Positions 20,133-28,808 of a DNA stretch of 64,000 nucleotides are shown here, piece by piece. The stretch covers positions 496,001-560,000 of the forward strand of contig NZ_NGUQ01000015.1 of the NCBI RefSeq assembly GCF_002179965.1. Direction: 5' to 3'. This stretch comes from Pandoraea sp. PE-S2T-3 (GTDB lineage: Bacteria > Pseudomonadota > Gammaproteobacteria > Burkholderiales > Burkholderiaceae). Made by a program: the position numbers and the translations under genes. Under the pieces are notes generated by a model. That model had not been told where the DNA came from, did not search any database, and saw only the letters and a list, made by a program, of their open reading frames with translations. How positions within the stretch are numbered: position 1 is the first letter of the stretch; each line of letters starts with the position of its first letter.

Positions 20133-21371
20133 TCACGCTGCGGTGGCGCGCTCCGCCGCCAACGCATGAATCGCGCCTTGCGCCAGCAGGTCACGGATTT
20201 GCGCGGCGTCATAGCCATATTCCCCGAGCACATCGAGCGTGTGTTCGCCCAGCCTCGGTGCGGGGCCGCCGGTCTGCTTGGGCGTTTCCGAGAACCGGAT
20301 CGGCAGCCCGATGCTGCGCGTAGGCCCGTCGAGCGGATGCACGGTCTCCACGACCATCTCGCGCGCGACGATCTGCGGATGCACAGCGGCCTCGGAGATC
20401 GGCAGCACCGGCCCGACGGGCAGCCCGACGGCGTCGAGCCGTTCGACCCACGCCTGCGTCGTGTCGCGCATCAGATATGCCGTAATCCGCTCAACGAGTT
20501 CGGCACGATTCGCCGTGCGGCCAGCGTTCGTAGCGAAGCGCGGATCGCCCGCGATCTCGGGCGCATCTAGCACTTGCAACAGCCGCTCGTAGTTGGCCTG
20601 ATTCGCCGCACCGATATTGATCCAGCCGTCTTTCGTGCGAAACGCCTGATACGGCGTGCTGGTCGGATTGGCCGAGCCGAGTTTCGGCGGATTCTCGCCA
20701 CTCGCGAAGAAGTTGGCGGCCGCCCAGTACATCTGCTGAAACCCCGCCTCAAGCAGCGACGTGTCGACAACTTGCCCCTGCCCCGTGCGCAACCGGTGTG
20801 CATACGCGGCCGAAATACCGAGCGCCGCCAGAATGCCTGCATTGATGTCGGCAATCGGCGAACCCGCCTTGATTGGGGCCTGCCCCGGTTCGCCCGTCAC
20901 GCTCATCAGGCCCGAAAGGCCCTGCGCGATCAGATCGAAACCGCCCTTGTCGGCATAAGGCCCCGTGCGGCCATAACCGGAGATTGCGCAATAGATCAGC
21001 GCCGGGTTCGCCTCGCGCAGCGTCTCGTAGCCGAGGCCCAGTTTCTCCATCGTGCCTTTGCGATAGTTCTCGGTGACGACGTCGGCAGTGGCCAGCATCT
21101 TGCGCAACACCGCCTTGCCGCCTTCGGTCTTCAGATTGAGCGCAATGCCGCGCTTGTGGCGGTTGAGCATCATGAACGACGCCGATTCGCCATGCGCGAG
21201 GATGGGCGCGAAGCGGCGCGCGTCGTCGCCTTCCATCTTCTCGACCTTGATGACGTCGGCGCCCATGTCGGCCAGCATCATGCCGCACACGGGGCCCGAC
21301 ATGATGTGCGACAACTCGATCACCTTCACGCCCTGCAACGGGCCACCCTTGGGTTGAACGGTCTCGGTCAT
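20133..21371 (-). CDS. Class III (CaiB/BaiF) CoA-transferase
   Basis: Family III CoA-transferases move CoA between carboxylic acids through aspartyl intermediates. The 412-residue protein opens [41 protein letters not shown], the standard family N-terminus, and keeps the catalytic Asp region in GSPIADINAGILAALGISAAY and a Gly-containing cap region. It starts 1 nt after the stop of the enoyl-CoA hydratase gene (TGAGATG), so the pair is coupled. Together they resemble the CaiB-CaiD arrangement: activation of an acid to its CoA ester and then hydration or isomerisation. Less similar to the two oxalate frc genes than they are to each other. Substrate unknown. Confidence 0.9.
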   Translation of the reverse strand: MTETVQPKGGPLQGVKVIELSHIMSGPVCGMMLADMGADVIKVEKMEGDDARRFAPILAHGESASFMMLNRHKRGIALNLKTEGGKAVLRKMLATADVVTENYRKGTMEKLGLGYETLREANPALIYCAISGYGRTGPYADKGGFDLIAQGLSGLMSVTGEPGQAPIKAGSPIADINAGILAALGISAAYAHRLRTGQGQVVDTSLLEAGFQQMYWAAANFFASGENPPKLGSANPTSTPYQAFRTKDGWINIGAANQANYERLLQVLDAPEIAGDPRFATNAGRTANRAELVERITAYLMRDTTQAWVERLDAVGLPVGPVLPISEAAVHPQIVAREMVVETVHPLDGPTRSIGLPIRFSETPKQTGGPAPRLGEHTLDVLGEYGYDAAQIRDLLAQGAIHALAAERATAA

Positions 21372-21372
21372 C

Positions 21373-22152
21373 TCAGCGTCCCTCGAACACCGGGGCCGTC
21401 TTCGCGAGAAACGCGCGATAGCCCGCTTTAAAATCGGCCGTGCCGAAACACGCAAAGCCCTCGTCGATCTGTGCCGGCGTCAGCGGCTTGCCGCTCGCCA
21501 ATTCACGCACAAACCGCTTGTGCCAGCGCGCCACCAGCGGGGCACCGGCAGCGATGCGCTCCGCACTGGCGAGGGCTTCTTCCGTCACCTTCGCATCAGC
21601 GACCACGCGGGTGACGAGGCCGATGCGCTGCGCCTCCTGTGCATCGAAAATTCGCCCTTCCAGCAAGATTTCGAGCGCACGCGTGGGCCCGAGCAGGCGC
21701 ACCAAGCCCGACAACTCCGCATGCGCCATGACCAGCCCAAGCTTGTTGATCGGCGCGCCAAAGCGGCTCGACTCGCCACAAATGCGCACGTCGCACGACG
21801 CGGCGATTTCCATGCCGCCGCCCACGCAAATGCCGTGAATCATGGCCACGAGCGGCACCGGGCAATTGGCCAGCGCATCGAGCGTTCTGTGCATCAACGC
21901 GCCGTATGCCCGGGCCTGTTCCACATTGGCACGATCGGTCTCGAACTCGGCGATGTCGTTGCCGGGCGCAAACGACTTTTCGCCCGCACCTCGCAGCACG
22001 ATGCAGCGCACGCCGGGCGCCTCGGACAGCGCAAGAATCGCGTCGCCCAACGCCTGCCACATCGGCTTGGTCAGCGCGTTGAGTTTCTCGGGACGGTTGA
22101 GCGTCACCAGCGCCACTGCGCCGCGTTGCTCGGTCAGAACGGTCGATGTCAC
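21373..22152 (-). CDS. Enoyl-CoA hydratase/isomerase family protein
   Basis: A 259-residue crotonase-fold protein. Visible family marks are VALVTLNRPEKLNALTKPMW, the oxyanion-hole segment KSFAPGNDIAEFE, and PLVAMIHGICVGGGMEIAASCDVRICGESSRFGAPINKLG with a Glu-to-Gly type change typical of some CaiD-like members. C-terminal LASGKPLTPAQIDEGFACFGTADFKAGYRAFLAK is standard. It is the first gene of a two-gene operon with the CoA-transferase and is divergent from a GntR regulator; a perfect palindrome lies 48 nt upstream of its start. The likely role is hydration or isomerisation of the acyl-CoA made by the partner enzyme. Confidence 0.92.
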   Translation of the reverse strand: MTSTVLTEQRGAVALVTLNRPEKLNALTKPMWQALGDAILALSEAPGVRCIVLRGAGEKSFAPGNDIAEFETDRANVEQARAYGALMHRTLDALANCPVPLVAMIHGICVGGGMEIAASCDVRICGESSRFGAPINKLGLVMAHAELSGLVRLLGPTRALEILLEGRIFDAQEAQRIGLVTRVVADAKVTEEALASAERIAAGAPLVARWHKRFVRELASGKPLTPAQIDEGFACFGTADFKAGYRAFLAKTAPVFEGR

Positions 22153-22199
22153 ATTGCCTCCTTCTTACGCTGGCTCGCACCCCATGTGCCGCAGCCTTT

Positions 22200-22211
22200 T
22201 TGGTATACCAA
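22200..22211. promoter_or_regulatory. Palindromic operator TTGGTATACCAA
   Basis: A perfect 12-bp palindrome between the divergent hydratase (start 22152) and GntR (start 22359) genes. TGGTATACCA-type sites are the usual targets of FCD-class GntR proteins, so this is probably the binding site of the regulator at 22359. Match seen; binding inferred. Confidence 0.65.
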
Positions 22212-22358
22212 TTTTTGTTAACGATAGAAGTATTGGCGTAGAACTGGCAAGTGATAACCGTATAAATCAGGGTTAACGTGTGATTTACCACCCTAAGCGA
22301 TTGACGGAACACTTCACCCCAATCAGAATTGGCATTCCATTTTAGAAATCACCGGCTC

Positions 22359-23033
22359 ATGGACACGTCAGCATCGCTCAACGCCACCGCTTACGAAGCG
22401 CTCAAGGCGCGCATCGTCAGCGGCGAACTCCGCCCGGGCGCGCCGCTGTCCGAGCGGGCGCTGTGCGACGAACTCGCGGTATCGCGCACACCGCTGCGCG
22501 AAGCGCTCAAACGGCTGGCGAACGAAGGACTGGTGGAAATCTCGGAGACGCGCCGGGCCCGCGTGGCGCGCGTGAGCGTCGACGAGGTGGTGAATCTGCT
22601 CGCGGTGATGGCGGTGTTGGAGGGGCTGTCAGGCGAACAGGCCTGCGAGAAGGCGACGGAGGCCGATCTCGATGAACTCGCCCGCCTGCAAGTCGAGATG
22701 GAAGCAGCCTTTGCGCGCATGGATCATGAGGCGTATTTCTCGCTCAATCAGCAGATTCACCTGAGCATCTTGCGCATCGCCGATAACAGTCCACTGGCGG
22801 AATACTTCCACAATCTGAACGCGCGGCTACGGCATGTGCGTGAGCGTCTGACGCCCACGCCCGAGCGCTGGCGGCAAGCCGTGGACGAGCACGCGGAAAT
22901 GCTCTCGCTCATGCGCCGGCGCGACAGCAAGCGGCTGCGCGCGCTCATGGAGACGCACCTGCGCAGCAAGACCGACGCCTACGTCGCGGCCATGCTCAAT
23001 GAAGGACTGGTGAGTATGAGTCGCGCGGCATGA
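22359..23033 (+). CDS. GntR-family regulator, FCD (FadR/VanR) class
   Basis: A transcriptional repressor-type protein of 224 residues. The N-terminal winged helix is ALKARIVSGELRPGAPLSERALCDELAVSRTPLREALKRLANEGLVEI (about 12-60). The FCD ligand domain follows, with its metal-binding His positions in the FSLNQQIHLSILRIADNS and WRQAVDEHAEML regions. I chose the ATG at 22359 (MDTSASLN) over a TTG at 22329. Divergent from the hydratase/CoA-transferase pair, which it most likely controls in response to a carboxylic acid or CoA ester. Confidence 0.9.
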   Translation: MDTSASLNATAYEALKARIVSGELRPGAPLSERALCDELAVSRTPLREALKRLANEGLVEISETRRARVARVSVDEVVNLLAVMAVLEGLSGEQACEKATEADLDELARLQVEMEAAFARMDHEAYFSLNQQIHLSILRIADNSPLAEYFHNLNARLRHVRERLTPTPERWRQAVDEHAEMLSLMRRRDSKRLRALMETHLRSKTDAYVAAMLNEGLVSMSRAA

Positions 23034-23063
23034 GTACGAGCCGCGCAGCTTAAGCGCGACTGA

Positions 23064-23792
23064 TCAAGCGGCAGCGCGAACATGGGCCAGCACGACGTCG
23101 CACTTGGCCATCAAATGCGCGCGCAGCAGGCGCCCGAGCGTGACGCCATCACGCCGATGCAGCGCTTGCAGCATGGCGTCGTGTTCCGCGATGGCGCGCT
23201 CCCACTTGCCCGCATGCAGGTTCGAACGGAAACGCAGCGCCTGCAAGCGCCGGTTCACGGCCTGATACATCTGCATGAGTGACGGATTGCGCGCGGCGGC
23301 ATTGATACGCTCGTGAATGCGCCGATTGCATTCGAAGTAACCGGGCAGATCGCCGTGCGCGTGGCACACGCCCATGGTGGTGTGCAGCGATTGAATCTCG
23401 TCGACTTCCGCCTGCGTGATGCGCTCGCAGGCCAACTCTCCCGCCAGTGCCTCAAGACCGCTAAGCAGCTCGAACGCGTCCGCAATATCGCCAGCCGAAA
23501 GCGTCACGACGCGGGCGCCGCGATTGGGCAGCAGCTCGATGAGGCGCTCGACGGCCAGCGCCTTGAGCGCCTCGCGTAGCGGCGTGCGCGACACGCCGAG
23601 TTGCTCGCACAATGCGCGCTCGTTCAGATGCGCGCCCGGCGGCAGCACCCCCTCGGTGATCATCCTGCGCAAGCGGTCCCCGACCGCGAGATGCAGCGCC
23701 TGACGGCTGATCGGCAAGTGCACGGCAGCCTCGGTCACAGGCGGGCCATGGGACGCGTGATCCGGAAAAACATTCAACGGGACAGAGTGCAT
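23064..23792 (-). CDS. GntR-family regulator, FCD class
   Basis: A 242-residue regulator. A tail of about 30 residues (MHSVPLNVFPDHASHG) precedes the winged helix (LRRMITEGVLPPGAHLNERALCEQLGVSRTPLREALKALA) and the FCD domain (FECNRRIHERINAAARNPSLMQMYQAVNRRLQALRFR). The ATG at 23792 is the first start with a plausible N-terminus; longer readings to 23915 look non-coding. Its stop is 31 nt from the end of the other GntR gene (convergent). It is divergent from the hydratase-like gene at 24105, its probable target. Confidence 0.88.
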   Translation of the reverse strand: MHSVPLNVFPDHASHGPPVTEAAVHLPISRQALHLAVGDRLRRMITEGVLPPGAHLNERALCEQLGVSRTPLREALKALAVERLIELLPNRGARVVTLSAGDIADAFELLSGLEALAGELACERITQAEVDEIQSLHTTMGVCHAHGDLPGYFECNRRIHERINAAARNPSLMQMYQAVNRRLQALRFRSNLHAGKWERAIAEHDAMLQALHRRDGVTLGRLLRAHLMAKCDVVLAHVRAAA

Positions 23793-24104
23793 AGGCTCGG
23801 CAAGGTCGCTCGCTTTTGGAAGAATGTTATCGACACCAGGCACGGCACTTTCGTGGGCGGCGGCGTAGCGCGCCAAGGACTTGTTGCGACGGACTCCACG
23901 AAATATTACGAACAATTACACGAGACCGATTCTCGCAGATCGATGTCACTTTGACTACGTTGACTGTTGTTTTCGCGCGGTAGACATCACGTTCGCTGCA
24001 CTGCGCCATTGGCGTTGAATTATGTATACGATTCGTCTGTCAGACACACCGGCGTTCGCCCGACATTCGGGCACCGCCCGCCCCATACACCGGAGACCTG
24101 CTTC
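23793..24104. promoter_or_regulatory. Divergent control region with a GTATAC-centred site at 24022-24032
   Basis: A 312-nt gap between the GntR gene and the hydratase gene. ATGTATACGAT (24022-24032) is near-palindromic around GTATAC and fits an FCD-class GntR operator; just after it GTCTG-T-CAGAC (24035-24045) forms a second short dyad. The hydratase ATG has GGAGA 8 nt upstream. Operator assignment is inference. Confidence 0.45.
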
Positions 24105-24872
24105 ATGCCCGACACCCACGATACGCAAGCTGCCGTCGAGTCCCTCGCCCGTCTGTTGGCGGATACCCGCCGTGGCGACACGCCCATCGATTCGCCCGCT
24201 GCCGAGTTGCGCCCCATCGACGCCAATGGCGCTTACGCCGTGCAGTTGCGCACGCTCGATCTGCTCGGTGAGACGATTACCGCGTGGAAAGTGGGCGCCA
24301 AGGCACCGACCGATCTGCCGAACTGCGCACCGATTCCCGCGTCCGTCGTCAGTGAGACGGGTGGCGCGCTCGCGCTGAACGATTTCTTCCGCCCGGGTCT
24401 GGAACTGGAAATTGCGTTCCGGCTTTCGCGCGATATCAAGCCGGGCCGTCACGACGAGCGCGACATCTTCATGCACGTGGGCGGGACGCTGGTGACTATC
24501 GAAATCACCGACAGCCGCTATGCGGCAACCGGGCTCGATTCGCGTTTCGTGCTCGCCGATTTGCAGAACAACGGCGCACTGGTGATCGGCAGCGGGCGTG
24601 CTTACGACGCGTCGCTCAACTACGACTCGCCGAAGGTGACGTTCACGCTCGACGGCAACAACATCGCCCCAGCCCGCACGCGCAACCCCGCAGGCGACCC
24701 GCGCGCGCTGCTCACGTGGCTCGTCAATCACAACGGCAAGCGCGGCATCACGATGCGCGCCGGTGCCGTGATTACGTGCGGCTCGTATGTCGGCATGATT
24801 CCCGCCAACAGCACCGGCGTGTTGCGCGGCAACATCGACGGGATCGGTGAAGTGTCGGTCACGTTGCGCTAA
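24105..24872 (+). CDS. 2-keto-4-pentenoate hydratase-like protein (MhpD/fumarylacetoacetase fold)
   Basis: The 255-residue product resembles MhpD-type hydratases (about 260 residues), which add water to 2-hydroxypenta-2,4-dienoates. Visible are ITAWKVGAKAPTDLPNCAPIPASVV, the metal-ligand Glu region FFRPGLELEIAFRLSRDIKPG and VTIEITDSRYA, and C-terminal TCGSYVGMIPANSTGVLRGNIDGIGEVSVTL. The ATG at 24105 has GGAGA at 24092. It is followed 28 nt later by a cupin gene. There are no ring-cleavage genes nearby, so its substrate may be a different 2-oxo acid. Fold assignment is good, reaction less certain. Confidence 0.8.
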   Translation: MPDTHDTQAAVESLARLLADTRRGDTPIDSPAAELRPIDANGAYAVQLRTLDLLGETITAWKVGAKAPTDLPNCAPIPASVVSETGGALALNDFFRPGLELEIAFRLSRDIKPGRHDERDIFMHVGGTLVTIEITDSRYAATGLDSRFVLADLQNNGALVIGSGRAYDASLNYDSPKVTFTLDGNNIAPARTRNPAGDPRALLTWLVNHNGKRGITMRAGAVITCGSYVGMIPANSTGVLRGNIDGIGEVSVTLR

Positions 24873-24900
24873 ATTGCCCCGGGTTTTTCAGGAGTCCGCC

Positions 24901-25413
24901 ATGCCGTCTGCCGCTGAACTCGTCACGTCGCTGGGGCTACAGCCGCACCCGGAAGGCGGGCACTACCGCGAAACCTACCGCGCCTCAGACACCATTGCGG
25001 CGCAGGCGCTGCCGCCCGGTTTCTCGGGCGCACGCAGCATTTCCACGGCGATTTTTTATCTGCTCGAGGCCGGTGATTTCTCTGCGTTCCATCGGATTCG
25101 CAGCGACGAGATCTGGCATTTCCATCTTGGCGGCACGCTCTGGATTCACGAGATCGACCCGGCGGGCAACTTGACGACGACATGCCTCGGTGCCGATGTT
25201 GTGAACGGCGAGCACCTTCAGCACGTGGTTCGCGCGGGGCACTGGTTCGCGGCGCAGCCTGCACCGTCGACGAGCTACTCGCTGGCGGGATGTACCGTCG
25301 CGCCCGGGTTCGCGTTCGAGGACTTCGAGATGGCCGACCCGGCAACGCTCGCCGCGCAATGGCCGGTGCACCGCGCGCTGATCGAACGGCTCGGGCGCAG
25401 CGCGCCTGCGTGA
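24901..25413 (+). CDS. Cupin family protein (DUF985/Cupin_5)
   Basis: A 170-residue protein with the DUF985 pattern: LGLQPHPEGGHYRETYRA near the N-terminus, AIFYLLEAGDFSAFHRIRSDEIWHFHLGGTLWIHEI (metal-binding cupin motif 1) and AGHWFAAQPAPSTSYSLAGCTVAPGFAFEDFEMAD. The ATG at 24901 has AGGAG 6 nt upstream. The family's role is poorly known; some members bind sugars or act as epimerase-like cupins. Co-transcription with the hydratase gene is likely, given the short gap. Confidence 0.88.
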   Translation: MPSAAELVTSLGLQPHPEGGHYRETYRASDTIAAQALPPGFSGARSISTAIFYLLEAGDFSAFHRIRSDEIWHFHLGGTLWIHEIDPAGNLTTTCLGADVVNGEHLQHVVRAGHWFAAQPAPSTSYSLAGCTVAPGFAFEDFEMADPATLAAQWPVHRALIERLGRSAPA

Positions 25414-25419
25414 TTGCAG

Positions 25420-25453
25420 CGCCATGCCGCAGTGCAAAGCGTCCGGCATGGCG
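25420..25453. terminator. Bidirectional hairpin after the cupin gene
   Basis: Perfect 10-bp inverted repeat CGCCATGCCG / CGGCATGGCG with a 14-nt loop between the convergent stops at 25413 and 25470. No T-run. Confidence 0.55.
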
Positions 25454-25469
25454 GGATCTTCAAATAGCG

Positions 25470-26729
25470 TCAGTGCTGTGCGGTGCGCCCGTCGGCGCCT
25501 GCCAGCATCTTCGGTGCGAGCAACGCAATCGGCACGATGCACAGTAAGCCAGCGGCCAATGCCACCGGCAAGCTGATGCCGTGTGCGATCGCCCCGATCA
25601 GCACCGGCCCCACGAGCAGGCCGAGATAAGCGAGACGCGCCATCACGGCAATCGCTTCGGCGCTCGCCATCCCCGCGCCGCGTGCCACCTCACCCGACGC
25701 CGCAAACATCACCGGCATCACATTCGACAGGCCCAGTCCGGCCAGCGCAAAACCGGCCACGGCCGCCGCAGGTTCGCGCCAGACCAGCGCGAGCATCACC
25801 CCGCCGACACACAACAAGCTGCTCACGCGCAGCAGGCGAGCGCCGCCCATGCGCGCCCGCACCGGGTCGCCACCGAAGCGTCCGCCCGCCATGCCGAGTG
25901 AGAACGCGGCATAGCCCGCGCCGATCCATGCGCCCTGTGCGGCCACCACTTCGCGCATGTAGACGGCCGTCCAGTCGTACATTGCGCCCTCCACCACCAA
26001 CCCGAGAAACGCGAGAATGCCGAAGCCGGTCAGGCGGCGATGCAGCTTGCGGCGCGACACGTCATCGAGCGCGGGCGGCGGGACGGCTTTGCGCGGGGAA
26101 TCATCCGACGATGCAGCCGCCGACGAAGCCACCGGCGCCTCGCCCGGCAACATGTCCGGCTGCATGAAGCGCGCACCGACCACCATCACGACGGCGCAGC
26201 CCATCGCCGCCAGACCGATATGCCACTGCGGCGAACCCTTATGCGCGAGCCATGCGCCACCCACGAGCGCGCCCGACATTCCGCCCAGACTGAAACACCC
26301 GTGCAGCGATGCCATGATCGGCTTGCGGTAGCGTGCCTCCAGCGTGGCCGCCTGCGCGTTCACCGCGACGTCATAGGTCGCGTTCGCTGCGCCATACAAC
26401 GCGAGCCAGCCCACGAGGCCCCAGTAGTTCGGCATCGACAGAATGAACGCGCTGGTGACGGCCAGCCCCATGCCCGAGACGAGACTGGCGCGCTGGCTGC
26501 CCGCGCGACCGATCCAGCGGGCCATGCGCGACATGGTGACGATGGCCCCGCCTGCGATGGCAAACATCGCCACCGACAAGCTGGCATCGTTCAGATCGAA
26601 CATCGCCTTGACCGTGGGCACGTGCACGCCCCACGTTGCATAGAGAAAACCGCTGCAAAACAGTAATGCCATCGTCGCCGCGCGCGCAGGCCAAAAGCCC
26701 GAGCGTGGCTTCGCAGATGCTGAAGTCAT
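25470..26729 (-). CDS. MFS transporter, YbjJ-like
   Basis: A 12-helix major facilitator protein of 419 residues from MTSASAKPRSGFWPARAATMALLFCSGFLYATWGVHVPTVK. The opening, with a Trp-Gly-x-x-x-P-x-x-K motif after the first helix, is typical of the YbjJ/fucose-permease-like group. A long cytoplasmic loop (about 200-235) is rich in Ala, Ser and charged residues. A later motif, FLGLVVEGAMYDWTAVYMREVVAAQGAWIGAGYAAFSLGMAGGR, is also family-typical. The ribosome site is weak. Stands alone; substrate unknown. Confidence 0.85.
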   Translation of the reverse strand: MTSASAKPRSGFWPARAATMALLFCSGFLYATWGVHVPTVKAMFDLNDASLSVAMFAIAGGAIVTMSRMARWIGRAGSQRASLVSGMGLAVTSAFILSMPNYWGLVGWLALYGAANATYDVAVNAQAATLEARYRKPIMASLHGCFSLGGMSGALVGGAWLAHKGSPQWHIGLAAMGCAVVMVVGARFMQPDMLPGEAPVASSAAASSDDSPRKAVPPPALDDVSRRKLHRRLTGFGILAFLGLVVEGAMYDWTAVYMREVVAAQGAWIGAGYAAFSLGMAGGRFGGDPVRARMGGARLLRVSSLLCVGGVMLALVWREPAAAVAGFALAGLGLSNVMPVMFAASGEVARGAGMASAEAIAVMARLAYLGLLVGPVLIGAIAHGISLPVALAAGLLCIVPIALLAPKMLAGADGRTAQH

Positions 26730-27057
26730 GGGAGTCTTGAAACTTGGGGGTGACACGGCGCAGTCGACTGCCATGTCATGACGAGAAGAGAGATCGTCAG
26801 GCCGTCGGCGTATAGCGCGACCTGCGAATGAAAGGAATTCTAGCGCAACCTCGATGACATTGCAGTGAACTGCCCCGCCAATGCCACGGCGTCCGAAGCA
26901 TCAACGCCGCACTGAAAAAAGCTGGCCGCCGCGACGCGCCGGTCAAGTACGCGGGCGGCAGCCAGACAGGGGAAATAGTTCAGTCCGGGTTCAGTGAGGG
27001 TTCAATACAGGTTTGGCGCGGGGTCAATGCCGCATGCAGGGAATGCGTAACCCAAAC
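26730..27057. other. Gene-free stretch between MFS and oxidoreductase operon
   Basis: About 330 nt. It holds the MFS promoter region and a GC-rich imperfect inverted repeat at about 26930-26965 (GCCGCCGCG / CGCGGGCGGC) that may help end the oxidoreductase transcript. No gene or other signal is supported. Confidence 0.4.
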
Positions 27058-28503
27058 TCAGCGAGGAAACTCCTGTCGCTCGGCGGGTTGTGCCGGCGCA
27101 GGGACTGCCATCGCCAGATCGCCAAGCATCACAGGTTTGAGTGGCGCTCGGATGCGGTAGTAGCCCACGTCCGCCACCTCGCGTCCCTGCGTCTGCGCGA
27201 GCAGTTCTGCCACTGTCAGGCCGCACAGGCGTCCCTGACAAGGCCCCATCCCGCAGCGTGAGAATGACTTCGTCTGGTTCGGGCCCACACATCCCAGCGC
27301 CGCCATGTGCCGCACGTCGCCCGCCGTGACCTCTTCGCAGCGGCACACCACCGTATCGTCGTCGGCGGGCCGGCGCATGGCATCGGACGGGCGATAGTAC
27401 GCATCGAGAAACGGCCGGATCGCCGTGTGGCGCGCGAGTTCGCGTCGCAACGGGAATGCCGCCGAATCTCGACGTGACGTGTCGATGCGGCCAAGCGCAT
27501 GCGCCGCCTGCAAGGCAGCCAGCCGCCCTGAAGGTTCCGCTGCGCGCGCCCCGGCAATACCGCCACCATCGCCAGCCACGAAGATGCACGGCACGCTCGA
27601 CTCACCCCACGCATCGGTGCGCGGCACCCAGCAAAGTTGCGCGTCGTGCCACACGTGCTCGCAACCGATCGAGCGCGTGATCTGCGTGTTGGGCACCACG
27701 CCCTGATGCAACAGCACCAGTGGCGTGTCGATGCGCCTTGATTCACCAGCGACCCCGGCCACGCGGTATTCGATGGCTTCCGTCCGGTCTCCGCCCGCGC
27801 TGCCAAGCACGCGCAGCGCTTCGACATCCTTCACGTGCTCGACGCCTGCTGCCCGGATCGCGCGTAGCAACTTGATGCCTTTAGCGAGATAACCCGGTGC
27901 ACGCAACGCGCCGCCAAGATGACGCAAAGCGTCGCGTCGGGCACTGCGTTGTGTCGTATCGAGAATTGCGCGTACAGGGACGCCAGCGCGCAACAACTGC
28001 CACGCGAACAGGTAGAGCAACGGCCCGCAACCCGCGAGCACGGCCCCGTGTTGCGGCGCGAGCGCCGCCGACTTGAGCAGCGTTTGCGCGGCCCCCACGC
28101 CCATCACACCGGGCAGCGTCCAGCCGGGAATCGGGAACGGACGCTCCATCGCGCCGCCCGCCAGCACAATCGCCCGCGCATCGATCTGCCACGTGCCTGC
28201 GCCTTCGCGGGTCGCAAACACGCGCCGGTCTTGTCCGATCTGCCACACCAGCGTGCGCGGCCAATACGCGATATCCGCATCTTCGAACGCCTGTACCAGC
28301 GTGTGGCCGTACAGATAGTCTTCGCCGAGCAACGCGGGGTCAGCCAACGGCGACGCGCCGACATTGCGATAGATCTGCCCGCCCGGCAGCGGGTTCTCAT
28401 CGATCACCAGCGGCGTGAGGCCGCGGCGCTTCGCTTCCAGCGCCGCCGCCAGCCCCGCAGGGCCGGCACCGACGACGAGCAGGTCAACTGTCTTCACCGT
28501 CAT
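27058..28503 (-). CDS. FAD/NAD-binding oxidoreductase with C-terminal BFD-like [2Fe-2S] domain (D-hydroxyproline/opine dehydrogenase alpha type)
   Basis: The 481-residue protein begins with a dinucleotide fold (VDLLVVGAGPAGLAAALEAKRRG) and has a second nucleotide site near GAVLAGCGPLLYLFAWQLL. It ends with a bacterioferritin-associated-ferredoxin-like domain, VCRCEEVTAGDVRHMAALG...CGMGPCQGRLCG, which binds [2Fe-2S]. This layout is that of the alpha subunit of three-part amine dehydrogenases acting on D-hydroxyproline, opines or related amino acids. Its ATG overlaps the stop of the small iron-sulfur gene (ATGA). The exact substrate is not shown by sequence; no hydroxyproline epimerase gene is in the window. 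Confidence 0.85.
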   Translation of the reverse strand: MTVKTVDLLVVGAGPAGLAAALEAKRRGLTPLVIDENPLPGGQIYRNVGASPLADPALLGEDYLYGHTLVQAFEDADIAYWPRTLVWQIGQDRRVFATREGAGTWQIDARAIVLAGGAMERPFPIPGWTLPGVMGVGAAQTLLKSAALAPQHGAVLAGCGPLLYLFAWQLLRAGVPVRAILDTTQRSARRDALRHLGGALRAPGYLAKGIKLLRAIRAAGVEHVKDVEALRVLGSAGGDRTEAIEYRVAGVAGESRRIDTPLVLLHQGVVPNTQITRSIGCEHVWHDAQLCWVPRTDAWGESSVPCIFVAGDGGGIAGARAAEPSGRLAALQAAHALGRIDTSRRDSAAFPLRRELARHTAIRPFLDAYYRPSDAMRRPADDDTVVCRCEEVTAGDVRHMAALGCVGPNQTKSFSRCGMGPCQGRLCGLTVAELLAQTQGREVADVGYYRIRAPLKPVMLGDLAMAVPAPAQPAERQEFPR

Positions 28504-28808
28504 GCCAGCTCCCTCGCCCCTTGCATGCGGCGCACGCGCATGCCGTCGCGCACGGGCGTCATGCAGCCCTGTCGATTGGGCACGCCATCGATTTCCACCA
28601 GACAGTCGAAACACACGCCCATCAGGCAATACGGTGCGCGCGGCGCGCCCGTCACGGGCGTGGTGCGGCAAACGGTATCGCCTGCGGCCAGCATGGCGGC
28701 GGCCACGTTGGCACCGGCCGGGGCATCGTACGGTGTGCCGTCGATGACGATGCGCACCGTCGCGCCATCGTGGCGCGCGAGCGACTTAAACAGCGAATCG
28801 CTGGGCAT
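28500..28808 (-). CDS. (2Fe-2S)-binding small subunit of the amine dehydrogenase
   Basis: A 102-residue ferredoxin-like protein: VRIVIDGTPYDAPAGANVAAAMLAAG, then CRTTPVTGAPRAPYCLMGVCFDCLVEIDGVPNRQGCMTP, which supplies the four cysteines of a plant-type [2Fe-2S] site. It lies between the two flavin subunits, overlapping the DadA-like gene by 23 nt and the alpha gene by 4 nt. The heavy overlap suggests fixed stoichiometry. It likely passes electrons between the two flavoproteins. Confidence 0.9.
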   Translation of the reverse strand: MPSDSLFKSLARHDGATVRIVIDGTPYDAPAGANVAAAMLAAGDTVCRTTPVTGAPRAPYCLMGVCFDCLVEIDGVPNRQGCMTPVRDGMRVRRMQGARELA

